A DNA stretch of 64,000 nt. Origin: Sebastes aleutianus. Lineage: Eukaryota > Chordata > Actinopteri > Perciformes > Sebastidae. This document shows, in pieces, positions 45,304-56,502 of this stretch. The stretch spans positions 11,689,624-11,753,623 of the forward strand of contig CAKAKS010000031.1 in the NCBI GenBank assembly GCA_916700875.1, in the 5' to 3' direction. The notes below the pieces were generated by a model. The model did no database searches. It was given only the letters and a program-made list of their open reading frames with translations, and was not told where the DNA came from. Numbering within the stretch: the first letter of the stretch is position 1; every line of letters begins with the position of its first letter. The position numbers and the translations under genes are program-made.

Positions 45304-46570
45304 ATAACACGCTACATTATCAGGACCAGGATCAGTAAAACCCATTAAACTGCTAAGATTAGAGCTGTAAGAGTGGGCACATAACATACAAACATAATAT
45401 TGCATCCATCACTGCTTGCTCCTGTTATGTGTTGCATCCCTTAATCGGTTCTGTATTTAACTCTTTCCTCTCTTCGGCACTCTCTCTGCCCCAACCCACC
45501 CTTCATTGTTTTCTCATCTCTTATACTTCGACTGACATGTTAGCCGTGCTTGACGGTTCAGTTCGGTTTCCAACCTCCAGTTAGGCGATCCATCCTGTGT
45601 TCCACATGAGATGATTGATTTTACTTTGCACTTCTTAGTGAGGTAAGGAGGTCATCGTGATGCCGGGCAAGATCCTGGTTGCTGTATTTTGGGCGTCCAT
45701 TGCTGCAGGCCGACTCCCACGTGCAGAGAGTTACAAAAATTCAAGACGTGATAAGACAAAAGCATGCGAAAGTCTCCAGATCCCTAAATCAGAGAAATTA
45801 TATAGACGTGGAACACACAACACACAATTGATTTCCTAGATTTCCAGTATTGCTATGTAGGTGTGTGTACAGTTGTCTCTGCTTTGACCCCTCCCCCCCC
45901 CATTTCTTTATAAATTGCTGGCCACTTGTAAGCTGCGAGGGAGGTGAGGGCTGTCTTCTTATTGATTTCTCTTCAGCACTCTGTGTCACCTTATGAGAAC
46001 CTCAGGCCTCGTGCCTTTGCCGGCCAAAGAGTTCAACATCAGGCCAATAAAAGAAAGAACCTTCTTGGTGTATTTACTCCAGTGATTTAAAGGATGAGGA
46101 TTGAGAGAAGCCTCCTCCGCCGCTCTTAAAAGAAAGGAGAGTGCAGGTTCAACTGGAGGCTGCTTTACATTAAGCACAGCTACTATGCCAGCAGATGCCA
46201 GAAGGTGGTTGGCTCCAATTTTCAAAACGCAAACCACTGCAGGACAGACGCTTTACTAAATGATGGCTTTTATCCAATGGCTGTGAAGAAAACAAGAAAA
46301 GGCTGTCATCACAGGGCTGTGTTATCAGTGTCGATCAAACTGCACACACGTGGGTCAAGTGTTAGTGTGTGTGTGTTAACCTGTCACCGTATTTGCTACG
46401 CTACAGGGAAAATTGCAAGTCACCACAAAGACACAAGCTATGCAGACTTAGGTGGAATATGATGGACACTACCAAAGAGAAAAAGAAATGCAGCGACAAC
46501 AAAGACTGGGAGACTATATTCTTCAATTCCACACAGAAGGGAATACGATGTGAAGCGACACAGTATTAGA
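45304..46570. other. Unassigned sequence; weak candidate exon inside
   Basis: No repeat recognised. See the candidate signal-peptide frame at 45660. Confidence 0.4.
45660..45735 (+). other. Candidate signal-peptide-like frame (weak)
   Basis: From the ATG at 45660 (G at -3) the frame reads MPGKILVAVFWASIAAG then RLPRA. It has one lysine, a 12-residue hydrophobic core and small residues before a possible cleavage point, which is the plan of a secretory signal. The frame stays open to 45839 but the later residues look random. A GAG|GTAAGG donor-like word lies upstream at 45642. I do not recognise the protein and found no downstream exon. Confidence 0.15.
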
Positions 46571-46651
46571 GAGGTTATACAAGCACAGGTGGGAGGGCAG
46601 GGGGAGCGACCGCCCACCTTGGCACCCCTCGTTTAAATAATAAAACACAGC

Positions 46652-47349
46652 TTAAAGGGACTATTTGTAACTTTCAGAAATGCTTCTTAACAGCGATACC
46701 TGTGGCCGTGAAATCAACGAAAGTCAGCGTCGGGCTCGCGCTTGCTCGCTCTAAATATACCTGAACGAGCATCGCTCAAAACAGTGAGGCGACACACGTC
46801 AGCTAAAAGCACAATATCACTCTATATTTCAGCTGCTTGGCAGTAATGTTAGCTGACCAGACGAAGGTCTCTCCATGAACATGATTTAGATCTGGTCCTA
46901 GTGTTGGCTTTTCCTGCCCAAGTGCAGGCTGATGCAGCGGAGCTCTGCAGCATGTCTCCTCTGCTCTCTCCGCCCGCAGCCGGCGGGCTCTCTCGTTACC
47001 GACCGGCACCCGGTCGGTAACGAGAGGGTAACATAACTCTCTGAAGAGCTCCGTCACTTCACAAGACACGGGAAAGCTCTGTTGGTCTGGAGGAACTGCA
47101 GAATTTATTTCTGCACAAACGTCCCCTGTGCATTCACTAGATATTCTCAGAGCTAAACTCTTCTGCAGTGTGTAGTGAGCGCGCGTTCAGAGGTGGAGCG
47201 AGACAGCGAGGACGCGCGCGCATTCTGAGTGAAGGAGAGCATGCAGCGGAGACGAGGCTCCAGCCACACGCGAGCGCGCATATGTGAACGCGCATGTGTG
47301 ACGACCCGCTACATTTATGCGCGTACAAAGTTACAAATAGTCCCTTTAA
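46652..47349. mobile_element. Family B MITE with TTAAAGGGACTATTTGTAAC ends
   Basis: Near-perfect inverted ends of about 22 bp (TTAAAGGGACTATTTGTAAC and its complement), each terminating in TTAA. The interior is unusually CpG-rich for this window (GCGCGCG words near 47210). It holds a perfect 17-bp hairpin at 46990-47026. No open frame resembles a transposase. Confidence 0.9.
46990..47026. repeat. Perfect 17-bp inverted repeat (hairpin)
   Basis: CTCTCGTTACCGACCGG and its exact complement, with a 3-base loop (CAC), within the family B MITE. Confidence 0.95.
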
Positions 47350-47370
47350 GTGACCCTGTGGTAGATAAAA

Positions 47371-47622
47371 CATGATGCAGTGTCCTCTAGGGTGCACTTC
47401 AAGTAGAGAAAATGTGATGCAGCGCCCTCTAGGGTGCCCTTCAAGTGGAGAAAACATGATGCAGTGCCCTCTAGGGTGCCCTTCAAGTGGAGAAAACATG
47501 ATGCAGTGCCCTCTAGGGTGCCCTTCAACTGGAGAAAACATGATGCAGTGCCCTCTAGGGTGCCCTTCAAGTGGAGAAAACATGATGCAGTGCCCTCTGG
47601 GGTGCCCTTAAATTGAGAAGAT
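47371..47622 (+). repeat. 42-bp minisatellite, six units
   Basis: Units start at 47371, 47413, 47455, 47497, 47539 and 47581. Each has ATGATGCAGTGCCCTCTAGG then GTGCCCTTCAAGTGGAG. The first, second and last units are diverged and the middle three nearly identical, the usual sign of internal expansion. Confidence 0.95.
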
Positions 47623-47758
47623 GATGCATATATGCACCATAAAGGCTGCCCTACATGCTAGAAAACGTTCTGCACACTGGTGCCCCCACCACGTGCATCT
47701 GGTGCCCTTTTTATTTTTTTCACCCCTGCCCCTCAGACGGCCTGAGTCCACCACTGGT

Positions 47759-48264
47759 AATGAGCTAAGTGGCAGAATATAGATGTTTTTTTGTTTTTTA
47801 AGTTAGATAGACATTATATCAACATTGTGTGTGTGACACATTGTCCAACACAAATACACTCTACTCTTTGTCCCATTTTTGGTTTGTTGGGATCTGGCCA
47901 CCCTATTCTCTTGGCCCCCCCAGGGGGCTGGTAAGATGACGAAGGAGGCCCTCTGAGCCTGGATTGGACAGGGCACACTTGACTCAACAGAGAGGAGAGG
48001 TACTGACTGGCAAGCCAGAGAGACTGCCGCTGCAGTACTTGTCAGCTCTCTGGTTACATAATGTAGAATAAATCTCAAGATCGCGAGCTACGGGAAATTT
48101 CCAATTCTCCCTTTTGATATCTCAAGTGTGTCATGCAATTTGAACAAGTTTGGGTTAGTTATTTTCTAATCAAGCCTTCATTTCCACCTATTAGCAGATT
48201 TCTGGAGAGTTAAGAGGCTAAAGATATGCTTGTCAGGATCAATCCTCTTGAGTGATACGGTATG

Positions 48265-48267
<3 letters not shown>
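47759..48267. other. Unassigned sequence
   Basis: Nothing recognised. Confidence 0.35.

Positions 48268-48318
<51 letters not shown>
48268..48318. repeat. (GT)25 microsatellite
   Basis: Uninterrupted GT run of about 51 bp. Confidence 0.97.
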
Positions 48319-48321
<3 letters not shown>

Positions 48322-48809
48322 GCAGCTATGACTGTACATGTGCATGTGTGTACCCAGGCATACTGTACAATCCTTCAATGACTGTTTGTGCAACTGACTG
48401 ACGTCTCCCTCCCCCCGGTGCTGCAATAACAGCCTCTGCTTGTTTCTCTCCTTGTGTGACCCCTCGTCTGTCTCACTCCGTTCAGAGGCCCGTGGTTATG
48501 GGCAACAGCGTCGGTGCCCATTTTGATTTACTCAGGGAAAATGCAGAACAATGTCTTGGCATGCAGAACCGCATTGCACGACTCAAGTGTCACAACCATC
48601 TGGATACGTTACAAACAAGTGCCCTCCAAGGGCAGAAATATCATGCAGCATACTGTTGGGCTTTTTATGTTATTTTTGTAGATACAGTAGTAGAGATAGT
48701 AGAGCGCTCTGACACGCACAGTACTACAGTGCAAATGTGACTTTCCCAACATTTTATCAAATCTAAATCCAGTATTGAATCTGCTTATCAAATCTGAACC
48801 CTTTCCATA
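48319..48809. other. Unassigned sequence
   Basis: Nothing recognised. Confidence 0.35.
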
Positions 48810-49543
48810 CAGGAATACCCTGACGAAAAAGTTAATTTTATGAAGTATACTTAAGTAAAATTCAAGTATATTTCCCCCAAGTATACTTTTTTGTAGTAAG
48901 TATATATCAATGTATACTTGTATACTAAGTGTACTACTTCAATACTTATTGGGACTAAATTGGCCCACTTTTTAGTTCATAAAATTATACTTTTAAGTAT
49001 ACTTTAAGTGTAGGAATAGTAAACTTTGAGTTTGTATATACTTGTAGCCCACTTTTTAGTTTATGAAAGTATACTTTGTATACTTTAACTTATAGTACTT
49101 TGCCAATGATTAATGTATTACATAAAGAGACTTGCTCCTTTTGCTATTTGACTGGATTTTTTGACGATAAAAAAGTAATAAGTAGGTATGAATAAATTAA
49201 TATCGAAACATCCGTTCATAAACTCTCACACACTTTAATAGGCTACTCTATCAAAAAGTAAGCACAACTACAAGCCAAGTATTCCTTTCTGTAGGCCTAT
49301 AAGGCTAGAATAATGAAGTACTTAAAAATATACTTAAGTATATCTCGATCAAAAGATTAAGTACAAGTATAAGCCAAGTATACTTAGACTTTACTGTATA
49401 CTTGCAGTATAAGCTAAGTATACTTAATATATTTCTGATAAGTACATAAAAAGTAAACTGAAAGTATACTCTCTTATTTCAACTTTAAAATAAGTATACT
49501 AATAGCACACTTGAATAAACTTCTATTTGGTAAGGGTACTTGA
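48810..49543. mobile_element. AAGTATACTT-rich MITE-like element
   Basis: The self-complementary word AAGTATACTT occurs at least five times, with many variants, across 700 bp in both halves. The ends (CAGGAATACCCTGACGAA and the complement of CAAGTACCCTTACCAAATAG) are weak inverted repeats. It probably folds on itself. No coding sequence. Confidence 0.65.
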
Positions 49544-50348
49544 CAGTAATAGCTTTATGTCATAGTGTATACTGGCACCTAGGGGATAAAGATTGACTCA
49601 GTTACATTAATTTGTGCGCTTGTGCCACATGGCTAATTTCCTGTTGTGTGTTCACACTCTCCCTGGAAGACAGCGTTAACCTTTTCTGCCTTTACCGTCT
49701 TTATTTGAATTCTGCTGACACCTTCTCTGACTCAGAAAGAGAGACTACAGGCAAATTAGATTGTAAACATGTTCAAAGACTTGTCACTCCACAGAGCCGT
49801 TTTTTCTCTGAAGTGAGCGGAGAGTCTCGCTGGCTTAAATCCGACTTTTACTCCACCTCGCACCCTGAATATTACAGGTTTGATGTTTAGCCTCTCCATC
49901 ATATGCAAAGTATTCTCTTCCATCTTAAATCCGGTGTTTCTGCTCCCTAAAGCCCCTCTACAGGAAGAAGAACACAGGCAAAGCAACATTTGCATGGGGG
50001 CGCTAGAATAAACATCATGTTGAATCACAATTTGCTTGTGCAAACTGTGAATTACAATCAAAAAGTGTGGAGGTCAATATATATAAATGGACTGAAATGA
50101 GAAAAACAAAAAAAAAAATTCTTTAACTTGCAGATAATTTTTCCTCCTTTTTTCTCTTTTTTTAAAAAAAATTCCTCTCCGACAGTCTTTGCTCTTGGTG
50201 CAGATATACATACTGTACAGTATCATATGTGTCAGTTTCTGGTTGAAAATCAAAAGTGTTTGGTTGCGTGTCAATCAAAGGTGTTAATTTATCAGTTTGG
50301 AATCTGATACATCTGAAAGATAATTCCTGGCAATAATAAAATTACCTT
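49544..50348. other. Unassigned sequence
   Basis: A-rich and T-rich runs near 50110-50170; nothing else recognised. Confidence 0.4.
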
Positions 50349-51213
50349 TTGAAGGTGCTAAGTTTTGATATCCAGAGAATTAATATAGCAGCAAACAACT
50401 ATTTGCTATGTAAAGATAAAGAGGAATGATGTCTACCTGAGCAGAGAATGAAGTCGCTCTCCCTCTGTGTTGTGATTTGAGCTTCTCCGAGCTTTGTTTA
50501 CATCGCTGGGCCGGCTGCAAATGCTTTATGTTTGTGCATGTGAGCGTGCCCCCACTGGCTAGCTCAAGGCAGCCGCTCTGCACTGCTGTCATACGGCGAA
50601 TACAGCTGATAACGTAGCCCATACCAACGGCACTGTTATGGAAGCATCTTTCAGCAATTTTGTCACTTTAAGCACTGTTAACGCTGTTAGCACCCTTAGC
50701 TGCGTGTCACCGGCTCAGCCGTCGCCATGTTGAGAGCCGTTGAGAGGCAATCAGTGTTGCCAGATCTTGCGGGAGAAACAAGCCACCAGGTCTATAGAAA
50801 CAAGCCCAAAAGAAGAGAGGGCAGCCACTTGATCACTTCATATATGCATGAATTTATTTTGGATTGCATGCATTTCATTTCATTTATTGCATTGCATTGC
50901 ATGTCATTTTTGTATTACATTTTTAGCATTTAACTTACATTTTTCTTGTTCTTGCTTGTCTAACCAGATCGGCATGATGTGCTCGTATACCACACTTATA
51001 AAAATGGCAAACCGCCTTAGAATCGTCCGCCTCTTGAGCGTGAATCCAATCATTAAGTTCAATCTGTTTTTCCCAGTCTTTGTTGTACTTTTTTTGCCGT
51101 ATTTTGCCCACTTAGTACCTGGCATTGTTAGCTAAACTCCATCAACCCCCGGGAAGATTTGTCTCTCAAAAAAATCAACAACACTCTGATTAGCGGCGGT
51201 GCCGGTGCCGGTG

Positions 51214-51239
51214 AGTGACTGTCAAGATTGACAGTCACT
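51214..51239. repeat. Perfect 11-bp inverted repeat next to (GT)n
   Basis: AGTGACTGTCA and its complement around a 4-base loop, followed by TGACTGTCAGTCA, just before the (GT)n tract. Confidence 0.9.
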
Positions 51240-51256
51240 GACTGTCAGTCATCTGC

Positions 51257-51257
51257 G

Positions 51258-51315
<58 letters not shown>
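51257..51315. repeat. (GT)n microsatellite
   Basis: About 29 GT units with one interruption near 51264, inside the family H element. Confidence 0.97.
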
Positions 51316-51317
<2 letters not shown>

Positions 51318-51577
51318 GAGGAAGGGGAGGGATGGAGGGATCTGGGTTGTGTGCGGATCCTGCAACAGGACAAACCAGACAGGTAGAAGAGAGAGACAGG
51401 AGCGAGCCTAAATGAGCAACTACACTTTAGAAACAAGCCCAAAGAAATACAACTCGCGACTAACAATATCTGTAAGCGACTTTTTAGGAAAACAAGCACA
51501 AAGTTGCTAATAATAAGTGGACTTGGAAACTCTGGAGGCAATAGAAATGCTCCCAATCCTGTATTTAGCACCTTTAA

Positions 51578-53150
51578 GTTGTATAGGCTCATAGTCATTG
51601 CTTTCACTCACCTGTGATGTTGCTTCATCAGCTTTTAAGATGCTCTGTGTTTCAATTTTGTGGCTCACACGGAGTTGTTTTTAATCTCTGTTACAAGAAA
51701 TGAAATAAGATACCTATACTGGGATAAATCCTATATATTTTAAACATAAATTCTATTAACACCAAGTTCACTTTATAAATTGCTAAAGATAAAAGGGATG
51801 TTGTAGCTCAGATGTTTACCGAAAAAAACGTAGCTTGTTCAATTTTAAGCTTGATTTTCCCTTGTTTTGATTTTGTTTTGCCTCAAGGCACAATCCCTAA
51901 AAACAGACAGGAAACAAAATTAGCATGGTGATCCAGAACATAAATGGATGCAACTGCATACTGAGGTTTATAGGATGATGGCATTGTTATGGATTTAAAT
52001 GTGGTCAGCAGCCAAGGAGTCGCCATTCAAAATTGTGTTTACTCAGTGTTTTAATTTAGAGTGAGGTACATTACTTAATTAGCATCTTGTATGCATTTTC
52101 CTCTCTGCTCTTAGGCTGGTAACAGCCCCAGGCCATTAGGCATGGACAGCAATATGGCTCTTTCTGTTAAGTGAGATAGACCGTCCAAGTTAGTCCTCGG
52201 TTATTGATTATTCCAGTAGTTTAAAACTAAAAGTTTAAGCTCTCATAAATAAAACAGATCCACAGTACCTAATATTTGTATTCCCGTGTTTGCCTCTAAG
52301 GCTTTTGCTCCGTTCCAAAGGCCTCGGAGGCTAATATTTTTTAAATTGTATTATTCTTCAAACTTGCAAAACTTTTCTCTGGAGTGTCAAAGCAATATGG
52401 CTCCGGTATGCTCTTCTACCAGTCTTATTTTAATCCTGTTCTCTATAAGCGCTGCATGTTTGGGTGAATAGAATACAAATGTTATATCCTTTATCTTCAC
52501 TTACCCTCCTTCCTGCCCTCACCGCTCATCAAGAAGACACGTGTGGAGAAGAATGACAAGCGTAGGAACCTCAAATCCGCATAAGACCGGTGGAGGTGTG
52601 CCGCAAGTGGGTGGGAAAAAAACGATGAGACGTTTAAGCGAGACTCTCCTGCATGCCCTCACGCCTTCAGCCATATTGTTTTAAAGGGATTCAGTGAAAT
52701 ACGGCTTCCTCGTTCTTTCTTGCTATCCCTTTCTCTCCTAAATGAATTCCCTTTGTCCGTTTTCTGTTACCGCCTGCCTTTGCCTCTGCCATTTTGCTAC
52801 AGGCAAAATGAATAAAAGATGGGAGACAGGTGAAAGGATGAGCAGAAATGATTAAACAGACAAGTGATAATGGTGCAGGGATAAGGGCTGATACAGGAAA
52901 GGAGAATGGATATGATCAACAGGGTTATTTGGGGACCAAGAGCAAGAGATTTAGTGGGGTTTTTTCTATTTCTTTTGAGAAATATTGTATCACGCACAGA
53001 ACAGGGCAGATATATCAGATACTACAACTTTTTATAGATCTATCCGTAGCCAGCAAGTAAGGAATTGTAGTACAGAAATGTACGTCAAGATTTATTTCAG
53101 GTCATTTTGAAACAGTGTTGCCATTATGTAAGTTGTCCACCGGATAGTGC
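51578..53150. other. Unassigned sequence
   Basis: No repeat or exon recognised in about 1.6 kb. Confidence 0.45.
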
Positions 53151-53345
53151 TGCCGAGTTCATTTCCAGCCAAAATCTACAAAAAACACCGGTCTGCAGGG
53201 CAAAAGTCTGGTGTTTTTGGACGGACCCATCCACCCCGACCTCCTCCCTGAATGTCGTTAGTCACACTGTATATAAATTGAGTATATGGGATATGAATAG
53301 TGCATTCCTTTTTGTAGGTATAGGTACATACGGTGTATGAGAACA
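53151..53345 (-). mobile_element. Family E-like relic
   Basis: ACACCGGTCTGCAGGGCAAA, AGTCTGGTGTTTTTGGACGG and ACCCATCCACCCCGACCTCC are the reverse of the GGGTCAAACAAACAC block. The rest is too diverged to place. Confidence 0.5.
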
Positions 53346-54141
53346 GCCCGAATCGGTGCAGTCGTGTTCATCTGTAAAATGTCCCGTAAAGTACATCAAG
53401 GTCACAATTGTTTAAAACAACAGATTTAATGTTTTTAATTCTTAGTTATGTGATTATTTTAAAAAAAATGTACATATCAGATTTTTTAAACTCCCAAATA
53501 TCAATAATGTTGGTATATTTGGTGACGTGCTCACAGCTGACACATACAGACACACACAAAACAACCTTCGATCAGGAGTCATTCAGTGAGTTGACATTTC
53601 TTTTTAAAAGGTCCCAAGCCAAAAAAGGAAGGGGACCTTAGATATGGATTAGAATCATGAAGCAACATTACAGCTTAATCCTCGCCAAGAGGTGAAAGCA
53701 AGAGATATATGGATGGAAACTGTAATCAGCTCCTCATCCCTCCCAGGTCATCAAAGCATCACTTTGGGGTGGACTTTTGTGCCAAGGTTAGGCTATACCT
53801 ATGACAGGGAGCCAAAAGACAAGCCCACCTCACCACCAGACTGCACTGAGACTGAACTGATCCAGCTTGTTTAACATTCCACTGAAAGCTCTGGGAGTGA
53901 TTCAGTGCCCCGAAGACAATTAAAGCCTGATGGCGTTTCAGAGGGAGGCAAAGCGAGTTTCAATCAGCATCACATAACGAAAGTAAACAATAGCAATTGC
54001 AGTAATTAGTGGTTAAACCTCAGCTTTGCTACACTTGAAAATAGAATTGTTTTACATCAGAGGAGACTTGCCGTCACACAAGACTGCCATCTAGAGTTCA
54101 GATTCTCCCTCCACTGAATATCTACACTGAATATTCCATGA
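53346..54141. other. Unassigned sequence
   Basis: Nothing recognised. Confidence 0.4.
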
Positions 54142-54621
54142 TGGAGAATGACTCCCACCACCATGCAGGACACCATCTCAGCACTGGAGAGCTCCTTCAG
54201 CGACAGGCTGCTCCACCCAAAGTGGGTGAATGAGCGCTATCGCAGGTCCTTCCTTCCTGCAGCTGTCAGACTCCACAACCAGCACTGCTCCCAGTAGACC
54301 ACTTATAGTAACACTTACACACCAAAAACTGACAATAACCTGATATTTTCAGGTGGAATTTCATTTCTTTCTCACTGTGCAATATCATTTTCCACTTGTG
54401 CAATTTTGTTAATAGTCTGTTTATTGTCAGTACTGTAGATACTGCTCCTATTTTTATACTTCCTTCTATTTAATTCATATTTTGTTACACTTTGTTTAGC
54501 TCTTTTTTACTGTATTAGCTGATGTATCTTGTTTTTTGCACTATCCCCTTTGCTGCTGTACACTGCAAATTTCCCCACTGCGAAACTAATAAAGGAATAT
54601 CTTATGTTATCTTATCTTAAT
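54142..54621 (+). mobile_element. Non-LTR retrotransposon 3' end (ORF2 C-terminus and tail)
   Basis: One frame reads TISALESSFSDRLLHP, then RRSFLPAAVRLHNQ to a TAG at 54295-54297. This is the C-terminal end of a fish non-LTR element ORF2 (the RRSFLPxAVRLxN motif is common to CR1/Rex-like clades). It is followed by a roughly 300-bp 3' region with CACTGCAAATTTCCCCACTG and AATAAAGGAATATCTTATG, then ATCTTATCTTA units. It is severely 5'-truncated, with no catalytic reverse transcriptase motif. Confidence 0.8.
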
Positions 54622-55650
54622 ATCTCTTTATAACTACTGATCAATATCAAATGAAAACAGTCACTTTCATTTACATCTGTATTTGTGTTCACTGACTAAC
54701 AAATAGGAAAACCTTGTGTATTTTAGAACCTCCATTTCCAGTCTTTTACTCCCTTTTCAGCGCTGTCATGGGATCAGTGATGCTTCCAGGAGTCGATGAG
54801 GTTCAGCTGCAGCGAACCTACCATGTCAATGTCAGTCAGTGTTGAATACCAGGGGAGCCTTGAGCTGCAGTTCATGGCTTACTGTAATCATTCGCCTCAG
54901 AAATCCTCCAGTTTCACCTGGAGCGACAAAAAAATAAAAGGATCAGTCATGCTTTATGACTAAGCAAGCATGCACAGATAGGAGGCTCCATTTGGTAGAC
55001 ATGCAGCAGAACCTGTTTGCGGTTGTCAATTATTACAGTATATTACATTATATTTCCCCTTTTTAAGTCTGTGAAAGGAAAATATATGTAAATATGGTTT
55101 TGTTGCAAGGCATATACAAGCAAATGTTGTGCTTTTATTTTTGCGTGATTTGTGACAGAACAAGAGAGAAGCACATTCTGACTTTTGCAGCGTCGTAACG
55201 TAAAATATTCAGGGTTGGTCATCGCTCCTCATTTCCTTTCATAATCATCCTCCTCCAGGTTCCGTCCTGCCGCCATTCGTCATTTGAAGCCTTTAAACTA
55301 CAAGCCATTCTGATAAATTACGGGATCTATTCACGGTGAGCTCAGAAGGAAGGAAAAGCTATTCTGGAGAGTCCCTTCCTCGTCCCTCTGAAACTAAAAT
55401 GAAAGCGCAAAAATGTCTGCATTTTTTTGCTAAAGATGAAATCATGAGCATTTGCATAAATGGTGCTGGCAGCTTGTTATAAAAAGGTAATGAAACTAGG
55501 GGAGCCAGATTGCCTGGGAGAAAACGCTTTCAGTAACAAAGCCAAAGGGATACCGATATGTGCCACTTCTACAGCCAAAAACATTTCAAAATGATTATTA
55601 CATTAGTGATAATAGGAGTAGTGTTGTATGTCTCAGTACATGGAATTAAA
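54622..55650. other. Unassigned sequence
   Basis: Nothing recognised; a lone TAGGGCTGCAAG hAT-type end word occurs at about 55653. Confidence 0.4.
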
Positions 55651-55706
55651 GTAGGGCTGCAAGTACAATGATTTGATTTGTCTATTTGTGTTGATACGTT
55701 TTTGTA

Positions 55707-56502
55707 TTAAAGCAGCAGTGGGTAGAATTGGAGCAAATATGATTCAAAAAAGTTATTTTTATAAAATGGTCACTATATACTAACAGAAGTGCATGAGACA
55801 GGTAATCTGAAAAAAAAAAAAATCATGTGCCTCTGTGTCCTGCGGTGTTCTCCGGTGCTTTCAATGGCATCTACAAGATTTCACAGAGCAGAGGAAAACA
55901 ACCAATTAGAACCGAGCTGGAGCCTGCAGTCTCTGAGCAGCTGTCAATCACTCGTGAACTCCGGTCAAACTAGGCAACGCTGATCAAATATGAATCAATA
56001 TTCAGTTACTGTAATGCCTATTTCAAATGTTTTCAGAAACAGCTTGTAGTGTACTGTTTAGCTGTGAAATGAGAAAGTCTGTGACAAGGCAGCCATGTTG
56101 AGATCAGTTGAGGAAATACCAAGCACCGCCCACCAGCCGGAGCACACTTTCTCATTTTACAGCTAAACAGTACACTACAAGATGTTTCTGAAAACATTTA
56201 GACATTACAGTAACAGAATATTAATTCATATTTGATCAGCCCTCCTTAGTTTGAGTTCGCGAGTGATTGACAGCTGCCTCCGTTGAATGAACAGCCAATA
56301 GGAACGCTCTCTCTCTGAAATGACCCGTGATTGGCCAAAGTCTCCTTTCACAAGCTATATTTTTTAAAGTCTAAAAACATAGCCATGAGGAGGTGTAGAA
56401 GTGTTGTTTTCTCTCAGAACACTTGAATTACAATATACTGAAAGGTTATTATGGAATTGTTGGCCAGTTGTGCCAAAAACATTCTGCCTACTGCCACTTT
56501 AA
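55707..56502 (+). mobile_element. Family A foldback MITE with TTAA ends, second full copy
   Basis: Starts TTAAAGCAGCAGTGGGTAG and ends with the complement of TTAAAGTGGCAGTAGGCAG. Central inverted arms run from about 55930 to 56075 and 56145 to 56280 and are longer than in the 7.2-kb copy, taking in ACAGTACACTACAAG and GTTTTCAGAAAC blocks. 796 bp, no coding capacity. Confidence 0.85.

Larger units (their letters stand above)
46571..47758. mobile_element. Composite repeat containing a MITE and a minisatellite
   Basis: The left segment (AGGTGGGAGGGCAGGGGGAG, then CCGCCCACCTTGGCACCCCT) and the right segment (CTGCCCCTCAGACGGCCTGA, then GTCCACCACTGG) look like the two sides of one fish repeat. Between them are a family B MITE (46652-47349) and six 42-bp tandem units (47371-47622). 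The two sides are not clean inverted repeats, so the outer boundary is tentative. Confidence 0.5.
50349..51577. mobile_element. Family H element with TTRAAGGTGCTAA ends
   Basis: Left end TTGAAGGTGCTAAG; right end is the complement of TTAAAGGTGCTAAATAC. The left TTAA has one substitution. The interior contains GTTGCCAGATCTTGCGGGAG near 50756, a (GT)n tract near 51257-51315 and GCGACTTTTTAGGAAAACAA near 51476. These blocks are found together in a common teleost element. About 1.23 kb, no transposase frame. Confidence 0.7.

Noticed and set aside
47137..47616. Repetitive proteins in several frames (GHPRGHCIMFSP-like units)
   Set aside because: They are translations of the 42-bp minisatellite; unit length divisible by three keeps all frames open.
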